Shown here in pieces: positions 26,264 through 35,051 of a DNA stretch of 64,000 bases. The notes under the pieces are model-generated. The model saw only the letters and a list, made by a program, of their open reading frames with translations. It made no database searches and was not told where the DNA came from. Source of the DNA: Sulfitobacter sp. JL08. Lineage in GTDB: Bacteria > Pseudomonadota > Alphaproteobacteria > Rhodobacterales > Rhodobacteraceae. Position 1 is the stretch's first letter. The number at the start of each line of letters is the position of its first letter. The position numbers and the translations under genes were made by a program. Location: contig NZ_CP025815.1 of the NCBI RefSeq assembly GCF_003352045.1, forward strand, positions 1,550,001 to 1,614,000. Reading direction: 5' to 3'.

Positions 26264-27235
26264 ATGAAAACAGTGAAAACAACAGCCGCGTTGATGGCAG
26301 CCTCAGCGCTGACAGCCACTGCCGCGATGGCCGAAACATGGGACATGCCGCTGGCCTATTCAGCAACCAATTTCCATTCCGAAAACGCCGCCAAATTCGG
26401 AGAATGTGTCACCGCCGGCACCGGTGGCGAGATCGAGATCGTGACCCATCCTTCGGGTTCCCTGTTCAAGGGTGCCGACATCAAACGCGCGATCCAGACC
26501 GGTCAGGTTCCGATCGGCGAACGCCTGTTGTCGGGCCACCAGAACGAAAACGCCGTGTTCGGCTTTGACAGCGTGCCGTTCCTTGCCACGTCATTTGATG
26601 CGTCAGGCAAACTTTACGATGCCGCGAAACCGGCGCTTGATAAAATTCTGGCCGATCAGAACCTGACCATTCTCTATTCCGTGCCATGGCCGCCACAGGG
26701 GCTCTATTTCAAGAAAGAGGTCAATTCTGTTGCCGATATGGAAGGTATCAAGTTCCGCTCCTACAACAACGCCACCGCGCGTCTGGCCGAACTGACAGGC
26801 ATGTTGCCCGTGACCATCGAAGCCGCCGAAATTTCGCAGGCTTTTGCAACCGGCGTTGCGGAATCGATGATCTCATCCGGGGCGACGGGCTATGACCGCA
26901 AGGTCTGGGAAAGCCTGACGCACTTCTACGAGGTCGACGCCTGGCTTCCCTATAACCACGTCATGGTGAACAACGATGCCTGGGCCGGTGTCAGTGACGC
27001 CAACAAGGCCGTCATCACCGAATGCGCGGCAACGGCGACAGCCGAAGGTCTGGAAGCGTCCAAGGCCTACACACAATTCACCATGGACGGTCTGGCCGAA
27101 GGGGGCATGACAGTTGGTCCGGCGGGGGAAACCCTTGTCAACGAATTGAAGGAAATCGGCAAAACCATGACAGCCGAATGGCTTGAGGCGGCGGGCGAGG
27201 ATGGGCAGGCCATCGTCGATGCCTTCAACAACTAA
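26264..27235 (+). CDS. TRAP transporter substrate-binding protein (DctP family)
   Basis: 323 aa with a Sec signal peptide of about 22 residues (cleavage after AMA) and a strong AGGGAG ribosome-binding site. The conserved DctP segment GIKFRSYNNATARLAELTG, which holds the carboxylate-binding Arg, is present near residue 163. It delivers a carboxylate-bearing solute to the DctQM pair downstream. The operon suggests an amino acid or lactam such as 5-oxoproline, which is inference. Confidence 0.9.
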   Translation: MKTVKTTAALMAASALTATAAMAETWDMPLAYSATNFHSENAAKFGECVTAGTGGEIEIVTHPSGSLFKGADIKRAIQTGQVPIGERLLSGHQNENAVFGFDSVPFLATSFDASGKLYDAAKPALDKILADQNLTILYSVPWPPQGLYFKKEVNSVADMEGIKFRSYNNATARLAELTGMLPVTIEAAEISQAFATGVAESMISSGATGYDRKVWESLTHFYEVDAWLPYNHVMVNNDAWAGVSDANKAVITECAATATAEGLEASKAYTQFTMDGLAEGGMTVGPAGETLVNELKEIGKTMTAEWLEAAGEDGQAIVDAFNN

Positions 27236-27251
27236 GAAGAAAACCAAAAGC

Positions 27252-27274
27252 GGGCGGTTCCAAAGGGACCGCCC
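27252..27274 (+). other. Intercistronic hairpin after the TRAP binding-protein gene
   Basis: A 10-bp stem (GGGCGGTTCC / GGGACCGCCC, one G-U pair) closes a 3-nt loop and has no T-run after it. Placed just behind a binding-protein gene, it probably protects that mRNA section from 3' decay and does not end transcription. Confidence 0.6.
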
Positions 27275-27303
27275 CAAATGCTTGAACCTCGGGGGACATT
27301 CCA

Positions 27304-27837
27304 ATGACATTCATGCGCGGGCTGCGACGCACGCTTGATTTCCTATATGCGCTGTCCGGCGTTCTGGCAGCCTGTAGTCTGGTGGCCATTCTGCTGTTGA
27401 TCGTGGTGCAGATGCTGGCCCGCTGGACCGGAGAAGTGTTTCCGGGCGCGCCTGATTATGCCGGTTATGCGATGGCAGCGGCGTCCTTTCTGGCCTTTGC
27501 CAGCGCGCTGAACAAGGGGTCGCATATCCGCGTGTCCATCCTGTTGAACGTGGTCGGACCGCGGGCGAACCGTATTCTTGAAATCTGGTGTTTCACCATC
27601 GGCACGGCGGTGGCGTGGTATGTCGCCTATTACTCTTGGCGCCTGATCGGCTTTGCGATCAAATTCAACGATGTCAGCCAGGGCCAGGATGCGACGCCCT
27701 TGTGGATACCGCAAATGCCGATGCTGATCGGCGCGATCATTCTCGCGATCGCGCTGACCGATCACCTGTTGCAACTGATTTTCACCGGCAAACACGGCAT
27801 TGTCCGTGATCTGGCCGATCAAAGCCACGGAGAATAG
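27304..27837 (+). CDS. TRAP transporter small permease subunit (DctQ family)
   Basis: 177 aa inner-membrane protein with four predicted helices (about residues 12-35, 48-68, 90-115 and 138-158), the normal DctQ topology. It pairs with the large subunit that starts 2 nt after its stop. Conserved features of the family such as NKGSHIRVSIL between helices two and three are present. Confidence 0.9.
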   Translation: MTFMRGLRRTLDFLYALSGVLAACSLVAILLLIVVQMLARWTGEVFPGAPDYAGYAMAAASFLAFASALNKGSHIRVSILLNVVGPRANRILEIWCFTIGTAVAWYVAYYSWRLIGFAIKFNDVSQGQDATPLWIPQMPMLIGAIILAIALTDHLLQLIFTGKHGIVRDLADQSHGE

Positions 27838-27839
27838 AA

Positions 27840-29153
27840 ATGCAGGAAACCTATATCATCATTCTGTTTCTCTTCGTTCTGTTCACTCTGCTGGGGTCCG
27901 GTGTCTGGGTCGGTCTGGCGCTGATGGGGGTGGCCTTTGTAGGAATGGAACTGTTCACCACCCGCCCCGTGGGCGATACGATGGCCACAACGATCTGGTC
28001 GGCATCTTCGTCTTGGACCCTGACGGCGCTGCCCATGTTTATCTGGATGGGCGAAATTCTTTATCGGACACGATTGTCCGAAGACATGTTTCGCGGCCTT
28101 AGCCCGTGGCTGGCGCGCCTGCCCGGCGGGCTGGTGCACACCAATATCGTTGGCTGTACCGTATTTGCCGCCGTATCGGGATCATCGGCAGCCACGCTGA
28201 CCACGGTCGGCAAAATGTCGATCCCCGAATTGCGCAAACGGGAATATCCCGAAACCATGGTGATTGGCACATTGGCCGGTGCGGCCACACTTGGCCTGAT
28301 GATCCCGCCATCGCTGACGCTGATCGTCTACGGTGTCACCATCAATGAAAGCATCACCAAACTGTTCTTTGCCGGTATCCTGCCGGGGTTGTTTCTGGCG
28401 TCGATGTTCATGGCCTATGTGGCGATCTATGCGACCGTGTCCAAACGCTGGAATCCGGCGGTGGAACCCAAGATGACCTTTGCGCAGAAAGTATCCAATT
28501 CCCGGTTCCTGATTCCGGTGATCCTGCTGATCACTGTTGTGATCGGGTCGATGTATCTGGGCATCGCCACCGCGACCGAAGCGGCCGCGTTCGGTGTCAT
28601 CGGATCGCTGCTGCTGGCGGCGGGGCAGGGATCGCTGTCGTGGCGCACCTTCACCGAAAGCCTGATGGGGGCCACCCGCACCAGCGCGATGATTGCCCTG
28701 ATCCTTGCAGGGGCCGCGTTTTTGTCGCTGTCGATGGGGTTCACCGGTCTGCCGCGCGGCTTGGCTGATCTGATTGCCACGCTGGAATTGACGCGATTTG
28801 AATTGCTGATGGTTTTGCTGGTGTTCTACATCATTCTGGGCTGTTTTCTGGATGGCATTTCATCGGTCGTGCTGACGATGGCCGTGGTCGAACCCATGGT
28901 GCGCGAGGCGGGGATCGATCTGATCTGGTTCGGCATCTTTATTGTCGTCGTGGTGGAAATGGCGCAGATCACGCCGCCCATCGGGTTCAATCTGTTCGTG
29001 CTGCAGGGCATGACCGAACACGAGATGAGCTTTATCGCCAAGGCGGCGATCCCGATGTTCCTGATCATGGTACTGATGGTGTTCGTGCTGATCGCCTTTC
29101 CCGAGATTGCAACTTGGCTGCCCGATAATCTGCGTGCCGGTCCGAACGGGTAG
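27840..29153 (+). CDS. TRAP transporter large permease subunit (DctM family)
   Basis: 437 aa with about twelve predicted membrane helices; Na+-driven transport subunit of the TRAP system. Family motifs are present, including SGSSAATLTTVGKMSIPE in the first half, MIPPSLTLIVYG and the C-terminal QITPPIGFNLFV. Immediately downstream lies a second, unrelated permease gene, so the operon contains two possible import or export routes. Confidence 0.92.
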   Translation: MQETYIIILFLFVLFTLLGSGVWVGLALMGVAFVGMELFTTRPVGDTMATTIWSASSSWTLTALPMFIWMGEILYRTRLSEDMFRGLSPWLARLPGGLVHTNIVGCTVFAAVSGSSAATLTTVGKMSIPELRKREYPETMVIGTLAGAATLGLMIPPSLTLIVYGVTINESITKLFFAGILPGLFLASMFMAYVAIYATVSKRWNPAVEPKMTFAQKVSNSRFLIPVILLITVVIGSMYLGIATATEAAAFGVIGSLLLAAGQGSLSWRTFTESLMGATRTSAMIALILAGAAFLSLSMGFTGLPRGLADLIATLELTRFELLMVLLVFYIILGCFLDGISSVVLTMAVVEPMVREAGIDLIWFGIFIVVVVEMAQITPPIGFNLFVLQGMTEHEMSFIAKAAIPMFLIMVLMVFVLIAFPEIATWLPDNLRAGPNG

Positions 29154-29171
29154 CACGCGGGCAGACAGGGC

Positions 29172-30092
29172 ATGATTGCAATGCTGGGTCATATTGCCCG
29201 CCATGGCCGGATTGGCCTTGTGCTGGGGTTGGTCGCGGGGGTGTTGCTGCCTGACGTGGCGCTGATGTTGCGCCCGTGGCTGCCCGAAATGATCGGCCTG
29301 TTGCTGTTCCTGACAGCACTGCGGATCGGCGCACGCCAGGCCATCGGATCGATCGGGGCGTTGGGGCAAAGCGCAAGAATTGTCCTGATCTATCAGGTGA
29401 TCCTGCCGGTGCTGGCCTTTGGCGCATTCTGGCTGTTTGGTCTGGCGGCAACGCCCGTTGCGCTGGTTGTGGTGCTGGCCTTGTCTGCCCCCCCGATCAC
29501 CGGCAGCCCGAATTTTACGATTTTGCTGGGCCATGATCCGGCCCCGGCCCTGCGCCTTCTGGTGTTGGGTACGGCCGCCTTTCCACTGACGGTTCTGCCG
29601 GTGTTCTGGCTGTTGCCGGTGCTGGGCAATGCGGGCGCGGCATTTGCGGCTTCGGCGTGGCTGATGGCGGTGATCGCGGGATCTGTCGGGGCCGGTTTTG
29701 CCGTGCGGCGGGCGTTTTTTCGCGCGCCGCGCGCCCAGGTGATTGCCGCAATCGACGGATTGACGGTGATCATGCTGGCGGTGATCGTTGTCGGGCTGAT
29801 GTCGGCGCTGGGTCCGGCGCTCCGTGGTGCGCCGTCTGTGCTGGCCGGTTGGCTGGCTCTTGCCTTTGCGCTGAACTTCGGGATGCAGATGCTGGCCCAT
29901 ACCGTTCTGGCGGATACAGTCGCGCGGGTGCCGGTCGCCATAATCGCGGGCAACCGCAATGTGGCGCTGTTTCTTGTGGCCCTGCCGTCTGATATCACGG
30001 ACCCGCTGCTGATCTTTATCGGCTGCTACCAGTTGCCAATGTACCTGACGCCCATACTGCTCAGGAGGTTTTATGTCAGACACGCGCCATAA
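29172..30092 (+). CDS. Bile-acid:sodium symporter-like (BASS/AEC-type) permease
   Basis: 306 aa, almost entirely hydrophobic with about ten predicted helices. Gly- and Asn-containing segments (APPITGSPNF and AGNRNVALFL) recall the crossover helices of BASS-fold transporters. It starts 18 nt after the TRAP large subunit and its 3' end overlaps the pxpB start by 20 nt, so it belongs to the 5-oxoprolinase operon. Family membership is judged by eye; the substrate is unknown. It could export a product or import a second organic anion. Confidence 0.65.
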   Translation: MIAMLGHIARHGRIGLVLGLVAGVLLPDVALMLRPWLPEMIGLLLFLTALRIGARQAIGSIGALGQSARIVLIYQVILPVLAFGAFWLFGLAATPVALVVVLALSAPPITGSPNFTILLGHDPAPALRLLVLGTAAFPLTVLPVFWLLPVLGNAGAAFAASAWLMAVIAGSVGAGFAVRRAFFRAPRAQVIAAIDGLTVIMLAVIVVGLMSALGPALRGAPSVLAGWLALAFALNFGMQMLAHTVLADTVARVPVAIIAGNRNVALFLVALPSDITDPLLIFIGCYQLPMYLTPILLRRFYVRHAP

Positions 30093-30834
30093 GCCCGACA
30101 CCGGCTATCCGCGGATTGCCAGCCTTGGTGTGACCGCCATGCTGGTGCAATTCGGCGCCGGGATGAGCGAGGCCGCCAACCGCGCGGCACTTGCCCTGCG
30201 CGCGCGCCTTGAGCGCGAGGGGTGGGACGGTGTCGAAGAAACCTCAACCGCGCTGGTGTCGGTGTTCGTGCGCTTTGATCCGCTGCATCTGAAACACGAA
30301 ACGCTGGAGCAAAAACTGCAATCCCTGCTGGGTGAACAGGACTGGTACAGCGCGCCCTTGCCCACGGGGCGGCGGCATTTTCACATTCCCTGTGTGTTTG
30401 GTGCTGAAGAAGGGCCGCAACTGGAAGAGGCGGCGGCGCTGGCGGGGCTGGACGGGGCGGCGGCGATTGACGATCTGGCCGCGCAAACCGTTCAGGTGTT
30501 GACCATCGGTTTTGCGCCGGGTCAGCCCTATATGGGCAGCCTGACGCCCAATTGGGACATTCCGCGCCAGACCGGCCTGACGGCCAAGGTGCCCGAAGGC
30601 GCGCTGGTCGTGGCGATCCGGCAGCTGATCATTTTTGCCGCCGATGCACCGACAGGCTGGCGCCATATCGGACAAACCGCCTTTCGCTGTTTTCGCCCGG
30701 AACAGGACCAGCCCTTTGCCCTGCGTCCCGGCGATCAGGTGACATTCGATCCGGTGGATCAGGCCACGATGACTGCGATCCGCGCCAAAGATGAAACCGG
30801 CGATGGCGGGGCCCGCATCACGGAGGTCACATGA
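30073..30834 (+). CDS. pxpB: 5-oxoprolinase subunit PxpB (KipI-like)
   Basis: 253 aa cyclophilin-like subunit of the PxpABC ATP-dependent 5-oxoprolinase, with the family segments GFAPGQPYMGSL and VPEGALVVAIRQ. A strong AGGAGG site lies in the end of the preceding permease gene. The pxpB-pxpC-pxpA order with 4-nt overlaps is the standard bacterial layout. The complex opens 5-oxoproline (pyroglutamate) to L-glutamate using ATP. Confidence 0.9.
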   Translation: MSDTRHKPDTGYPRIASLGVTAMLVQFGAGMSEAANRAALALRARLEREGWDGVEETSTALVSVFVRFDPLHLKHETLEQKLQSLLGEQDWYSAPLPTGRRHFHIPCVFGAEEGPQLEEAAALAGLDGAAAIDDLAAQTVQVLTIGFAPGQPYMGSLTPNWDIPRQTGLTAKVPEGALVVAIRQLIIFAADAPTGWRHIGQTAFRCFRPEQDQPFALRPGDQVTFDPVDQATMTAIRAKDETGDGGARITEVT

Positions 30835-31868
30835 GCGTGTATCTGAACGTGATCGAGGCCGGACCCGCGGTTCTGATACAGGATCTGGGCCGCCCCGGCT
30901 TTCTGGTCGAAGGCCTGTCGCAGGGCGGCGCGGCGGATCGTCTGGCCCTGTTCGAAGGTGCAGCCCTTTTGGGCCAGTCAGCGGCTTTGGCGGCGTTGGA
31001 ACTGGGCGGTTATGGCGGGGCTTTTACCGCAAGCGCGCCCTTGCGTTTTGCGGTGACAGGGGCGCGCATGCAACTGGCGATTGATGGCGCACCGATCCTG
31101 ATGAACGCCAGCTATACATTGCATCCGGGCCAGACCCTGCGCATCGGTGCGGCGAAATGCGGTGTGTATGGCTATCTGCATCTGGGCGGGGGGCTGGACA
31201 CGCCCAGCTTGCTGGGCAGCCGCGCCACACATCTTGGCGCAGGCATTGGCAAGGCTGTCGCGTCCGGTGATACGCTGCCTGTGGGTCGTGATCCGCACCC
31301 TGACCGGACGGGGAATGTTCTGGATGTGGCCGACCGCTGTTCAGGCGGCGCCTTGCGTATGGTGGCAAGTGTTCAGACTGGAGAATTCGCCCGCGCCGAA
31401 CTGGACCGGTTCCAGCAGATCACCTTTCAGCGCGATGCGCGCGGCAATCGGCAGGGGGTACGTTTGTCAGCAGATGCCGAACCGTTCACCGTATCTGCCG
31501 GGTTGAAAATCGTATCCGAAATGATCGTACCGGGGGATATCCAGATCACCGGTGATGGCGCACCCTATATCCTGCTGGCGGAATGCCAGACCACGGGGGG
31601 TTATCCCCGCATCGGCACCGTTATTCCCTGTGATCTGCCGCGTGTGGCACAGGCCAGCCCCGGCACCAAGCTGCGCTTTGAGCTGATCGATATGGAAACA
31701 GCGCTGGCGGCCTATGCGGCAGATCAAAAAGCCACCGCCGGACTGGCGCATCAGGTCCGCCCGCTGGTGCGCGATCCCCATGACATTGCCGATCTGCTAT
31801 CTTATCAACTGATCAGCGGCGTCACCGCCGGACATGACCCGATTTCTACGCAAGAGGACCCGAAATGA
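30831..31868 (+). CDS. pxpC: 5-oxoprolinase subunit PxpC (KipA-like, biotin-dependent carboxyltransferase family)
   Basis: 345 aa. It opens with the family start VIEAGPAVLIQDLGRPGF and contains GDIQITGDGAPYILLAECQTTGGYPRIG-type sequence near residues 235-265, the conserved core of KipA/AHS2 proteins. It overlaps both neighbours by 4 nt. It acts with PxpB as the catalytic kinase-like part of 5-oxoprolinase. Confidence 0.9.
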   Translation: MSVYLNVIEAGPAVLIQDLGRPGFLVEGLSQGGAADRLALFEGAALLGQSAALAALELGGYGGAFTASAPLRFAVTGARMQLAIDGAPILMNASYTLHPGQTLRIGAAKCGVYGYLHLGGGLDTPSLLGSRATHLGAGIGKAVASGDTLPVGRDPHPDRTGNVLDVADRCSGGALRMVASVQTGEFARAELDRFQQITFQRDARGNRQGVRLSADAEPFTVSAGLKIVSEMIVPGDIQITGDGAPYILLAECQTTGGYPRIGTVIPCDLPRVAQASPGTKLRFELIDMETALAAYAADQKATAGLAHQVRPLVRDPHDIADLLSYQLISGVTAGHDPISTQEDPK

Positions 31869-32623
31869 GCCAATCTGTCGATCTGAATGCCGATATGGGC
31901 GAAAGCTTTGGTCCGTGGAAGATGGGCAATGACGCGGCCCTTCTGGATATTGTCAGCTCTGCCAATATCGCATGCGGGTTTCACGCCGGTGATCCTGATG
32001 TAATGGCGCAAACGATGGCGCTGGCGGTTAAAAACGGCGTGGGTATCGGCGCGCATCCCGGTTTCGCTGATCTGCAGGGTTTCGGGCGGCGCAAGCTGCA
32101 TCTGTCTCATGCTGAGGTTGCACATCTGGTGCAATACCAGATCGGGGCCGCGCAGGCGATGGCACGTGCCGCCGGCGGGCAGGTGCGGCATCTGAAACTG
32201 CATGGTGCCTTGTCTAACATGGCGTCAGTCGATGCCGATCTGGCGCGCGCCTGTTATACGGCGGCGCTGGATGTGGCACCCGATATCGTCATAATGGTGC
32301 TGGCGACCACCGCGATGGAAGACGTGGTGCGCGATCTGGGCTGTCCCTATGCCGCTGAAATATTCGCCGACCGCGCCTATAATGACGATGCGACGCTGGT
32401 CGACCGCTCCCTTCCCGGCGCGATGATCCATGATGCGGATTATGCCGCCAAACGCATCGTTAACATGGTACAGAAAGGCGCAATCATCGCAGAATCCGGC
32501 AAACATATCGCCACGCGGATCGATACGATCTGCCTGCATGGCGACACGCCGGAAGCGGTGGAGATCGCCACCGCCGTCAAACGCGAATTGAACGCGGCAC
32601 AGATTGACGTTGCGATGTTCTAG
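31865..32623 (+). CDS. pxpA: 5-oxoprolinase subunit PxpA (LamB/YcsF family)
   Basis: 252 aa with the diagnostic N-terminus DLNADMGESFGPWKMGND and the IACGFHAGDP motif near residue 37, both parts of the LamB/YcsF deacetylase-like fold. It also has the later HGDTPEAVEIA segment. The full PxpBCA set is therefore present and the product should be glutamate. It is the last gene of the island and is followed by a bidirectional terminator. Confidence 0.93.
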   Translation: MSQSVDLNADMGESFGPWKMGNDAALLDIVSSANIACGFHAGDPDVMAQTMALAVKNGVGIGAHPGFADLQGFGRRKLHLSHAEVAHLVQYQIGAAQAMARAAGGQVRHLKLHGALSNMASVDADLARACYTAALDVAPDIVIMVLATTAMEDVVRDLGCPYAAEIFADRAYNDDATLVDRSLPGAMIHDADYAAKRIVNMVQKGAIIAESGKHIATRIDTICLHGDTPEAVEIATAVKRELNAAQIDVAMF

Positions 32624-32660
32624 GCGGGCAAAAGTGCGCCAGTACCCGTAACCAAAGAAA

Positions 32661-32690
32661 AACCCCGCCGTTTCCGGCGGGGTTTCTTTT
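32661..32690. terminator. Bidirectional terminator between pxpA and the second TRAP operon
   Basis: A perfect 10-bp stem (AACCCCGCCG / CGGCGGGGTT) has a TTTC loop. It is flanked by an A-rich stretch on the left and TCTTTT on the right, so it can serve both converging operons. The T-run reaches the stop codon of the minus-strand TRAP gene. Confidence 0.92.
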
Positions 32691-34132
32691 TAGTCTCCGT
32701 AAGCGACCGATGGCAGCCACGTCACGAGTTGTGGAAACTCGAACACGATGAACAGGCCCAGCAATTGCAATCCGACAAAGGGAATGATGCCCTTGTAGAT
32801 ATGGCTAAGCGAGATTTGCGGCGGGCACACGCCTTTGAGGTAAAACAGTGCAAAACCCACCGGTGGCGTCAGGAACGAGGTTTGCAGCGTCACCGCCACA
32901 AGGATCGCGAACCAGACAACAGACGGATCACGCACCTGATCAAAGCCCGGGATGGCCAGTTCAAGGCCCAGAATGATTGGCAACATCAGCGGCATGATGA
33001 TGATGGTGATTTCGATCCAGTCCAGCAGGAAGCCCAGCAGGAACACGATGAACAGGATGAAAACAACGGTCATGTAAGGATCGTCAAAGGCCGACAGAAC
33101 CATGTGCTGCACAATCTCGTCTCCGCCATAGCGGCGCAGCACAAAGGCAAAGAAGTTGGCCGCCAGAAAGATACCGACGATGTAGCCCGATGTGTTCAGG
33201 GTCGACCGGCTGACTTCTTTCAGAACGGTGTAGTTCAGCTTGCGGTTGGTGGCTGCCAGAATGGTGGCCCCCAGCGCGCCCAGACCGGACGCTTCGGTGG
33301 GGGTGGCGATGCCTGCAAAGATTGATCCCAGAACCAGCAGGATCAGGAACATCGGTGGCACAACGGCCAGCAACACCTCTTTGATCACCGGCCAGCCGAC
33401 CGCTTCGGTTTGTTCGGGCGGCGGCATCGCAGACGGGCGTATCAGCCCGTAAATAATGATGAATATGATATAGAGCGCGCCCAGGATCAGGCCGGGAAAC
33501 AACGCGCCCATGAACAGATCGCCCAAGGAAATCGCCAGCTGGTCCGACATGATCACCAGCATGATCGATGGCGGGATCAGGATACCCAATGTGCCGGCAC
33601 TTGCGATGGTGCCGGTGGCAATCGGTTTGGAATAATTCTGTGCCATCATCGCGGGCAGGGCCATCACACCCAACAGGGTGACAGACGCCCCGATCACGCC
33701 GGTTGATGCGGCCAGAATGATCCCGATCAGCAACACGGTCAGCGACAGGCCGCCGCGCAGACTGCCAAACAGTTTCTGCATGGAATGCATCATCCGTTGC
33801 GCCACGCCGGACTGATCCAGCATCAGGCCCATGAAGATGAACATCGGCAATGCCACCAGAACCGGGTTCTTGACGATATTGCCAAACAGACGCCCCGACA
33901 GGGCCTGCAATTTCTGGTATTCGATGCCGGTGCGATCGAATTCGATGATGTCGCGGAACGTACCGCGGAACGGATCAAGGAAGAATTCGGCGATCAACAC
34001 AAAGACAAGGCTGACCCCGACAAGCGACATGGCCACCGGAATGCCGCGAAACAACATCCAGATAAACGTGCCGAACATCGCCATCACGGCAATCTCGTTC
34101 AGGGTCAGAAACTGCCCGATAAAGCTAAACAT
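32690..34132 (-). CDS. TRAP transporter large permease subunit (DctM family, 2-oxoacid-type)
   Basis: 480 aa, longer than the classical 430-aa DctM because of an extended loop after the first helices (about residues 50-85). This longer form goes with TakP-type monocarboxylate/2-oxoacid TRAP systems. Motifs include STGVIGASVTLLGVMALP, LIPPSIMLVIMS and SFLTPPVGFALFY. The ATG following AGGA at 8 nt is preferred over an in-frame start 13 residues upstream that overlaps dctQ. Last gene of the leftward operon. Confidence 0.9.
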   Translation of the reverse strand: MFSFIGQFLTLNEIAVMAMFGTFIWMLFRGIPVAMSLVGVSLVFVLIAEFFLDPFRGTFRDIIEFDRTGIEYQKLQALSGRLFGNIVKNPVLVALPMFIFMGLMLDQSGVAQRMMHSMQKLFGSLRGGLSLTVLLIGIILAASTGVIGASVTLLGVMALPAMMAQNYSKPIATGTIASAGTLGILIPPSIMLVIMSDQLAISLGDLFMGALFPGLILGALYIIFIIIYGLIRPSAMPPPEQTEAVGWPVIKEVLLAVVPPMFLILLVLGSIFAGIATPTEASGLGALGATILAATNRKLNYTVLKEVSRSTLNTSGYIVGIFLAANFFAFVLRRYGGDEIVQHMVLSAFDDPYMTVVFILFIVFLLGFLLDWIEITIIIMPLMLPIILGLELAIPGFDQVRDPSVVWFAILVAVTLQTSFLTPPVGFALFYLKGVCPPQISLSHIYKGIIPFVGLQLLGLFIVFEFPQLVTWLPSVAYGD

Positions 34133-34142
34133 ATGCGTGGTC

Positions 34143-34946
34143 CTACCCTTGGCTGCGCGCAGAGCGGTCAAAGACCCGCACAGCAGCGATCACGGCAATC
34201 GTCAGGACCAGCGTGATAATGATGGTGTATTTGATGTCGTAGGCGCCAATTTCGACTTCATCAAAAATCGCGTGTCGCCCGACCTCGCGCGTTGTGGTGT
34301 CTGCCGGACTGGTCAGGTAAACGCCCCACCACAGCACATAATAGACCACAAGATTGATCAGGAACATCGTCGACGGAAAGGCGAACAGCAGCTGTTTCCA
34401 CAAAACGGGCCGCGTCATGATCGAAAGATTGCGCACATAAGCCGCCCATGTTGCGATACCTATAAAGATAAAGCTCAAGTTCATGAACACCTTGAGGATC
34501 CACAGATTGTGCAATCCGTTCGGGCTGTCTGATCCTTCCCACGCCGTAACGGAGGAGATGGCATAGCTCAGCGTCACGTCCCAGCACAGGATGATGAAGG
34601 GCAGGAACAGCCACGCAAGGGCAAAGATTTCGATCCGCGTTTTCTTTTCGATCGGGAAACGGTCATAAAGGATATCGACGCGCACATGGCTATTTGTGGT
34701 CACGGCATATCCGATGCCGATCAGAACCGCCGCGCCATACAGCCACCACTGGAAATCATCCAGCCAAGCCTGGTTCATGCCGATATAACGCAGCACAACC
34801 TGCGAGCAGATGGCGATCATCAGAAACGGGAATAACCACGCAAACACATTTGAAATCACAACAATAAACCTGTCCCCGCGGTTGTGGTTTTCACGCCCAA
34901 CCTCTCCCGGGTCCGAGATCGCAATAATCTCGTCTGTCGTCTTCAT
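34143..34946 (-). CDS. TRAP transporter small permease subunit (large-form DctQ)
   Basis: 267 aa; four core DctQ helices plus extra hydrophobic segments near the C-terminus (about 185-205 and 238-258). This enlarged DctQ is typical of the same transporter subtype as its partners. The conserved segment TNSHVRVDILYDRF is present. Start chosen at MKTTDE, five residues after another in-frame ATG, because AGGACC sits just upstream. Confidence 0.87.
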   Translation of the reverse strand: MKTTDEIIAISDPGEVGRENHNRGDRFIVVISNVFAWLFPFLMIAICSQVVLRYIGMNQAWLDDFQWWLYGAAVLIGIGYAVTTNSHVRVDILYDRFPIEKKTRIEIFALAWLFLPFIILCWDVTLSYAISSVTAWEGSDSPNGLHNLWILKVFMNLSFIFIGIATWAAYVRNLSIMTRPVLWKQLLFAFPSTMFLINLVVYYVLWWGVYLTSPADTTTREVGRHAIFDEVEIGAYDIKYTIIITLVLTIAVIAAVRVFDRSARSQG

Positions 34947-35003
34947 GGTCCTGCCCCTCACATTCGAAAAGACACCGGTTTCAAATCCATCGGTGTCGGG
35001 TGT

Positions 35004-35030
35004 GCCGGGGCGTTTTTCGAACGCCCCGGC
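35004..35030 (-). other. Strong intercistronic hairpin after the second TRAP binding-protein gene
   Basis: An 11-bp perfect stem (GCCGGGGCGTT / AACGCCCCGGC) with a 5-nt loop lies between the binding-protein and small-permease genes, without a T-run on the transcribed strand. Like the hairpin in the other TRAP operon it probably stabilises the upstream mRNA segment. Confidence 0.65.
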
Positions 35031-35051
35031 ATCTGTCAGATGATGCGTCTA

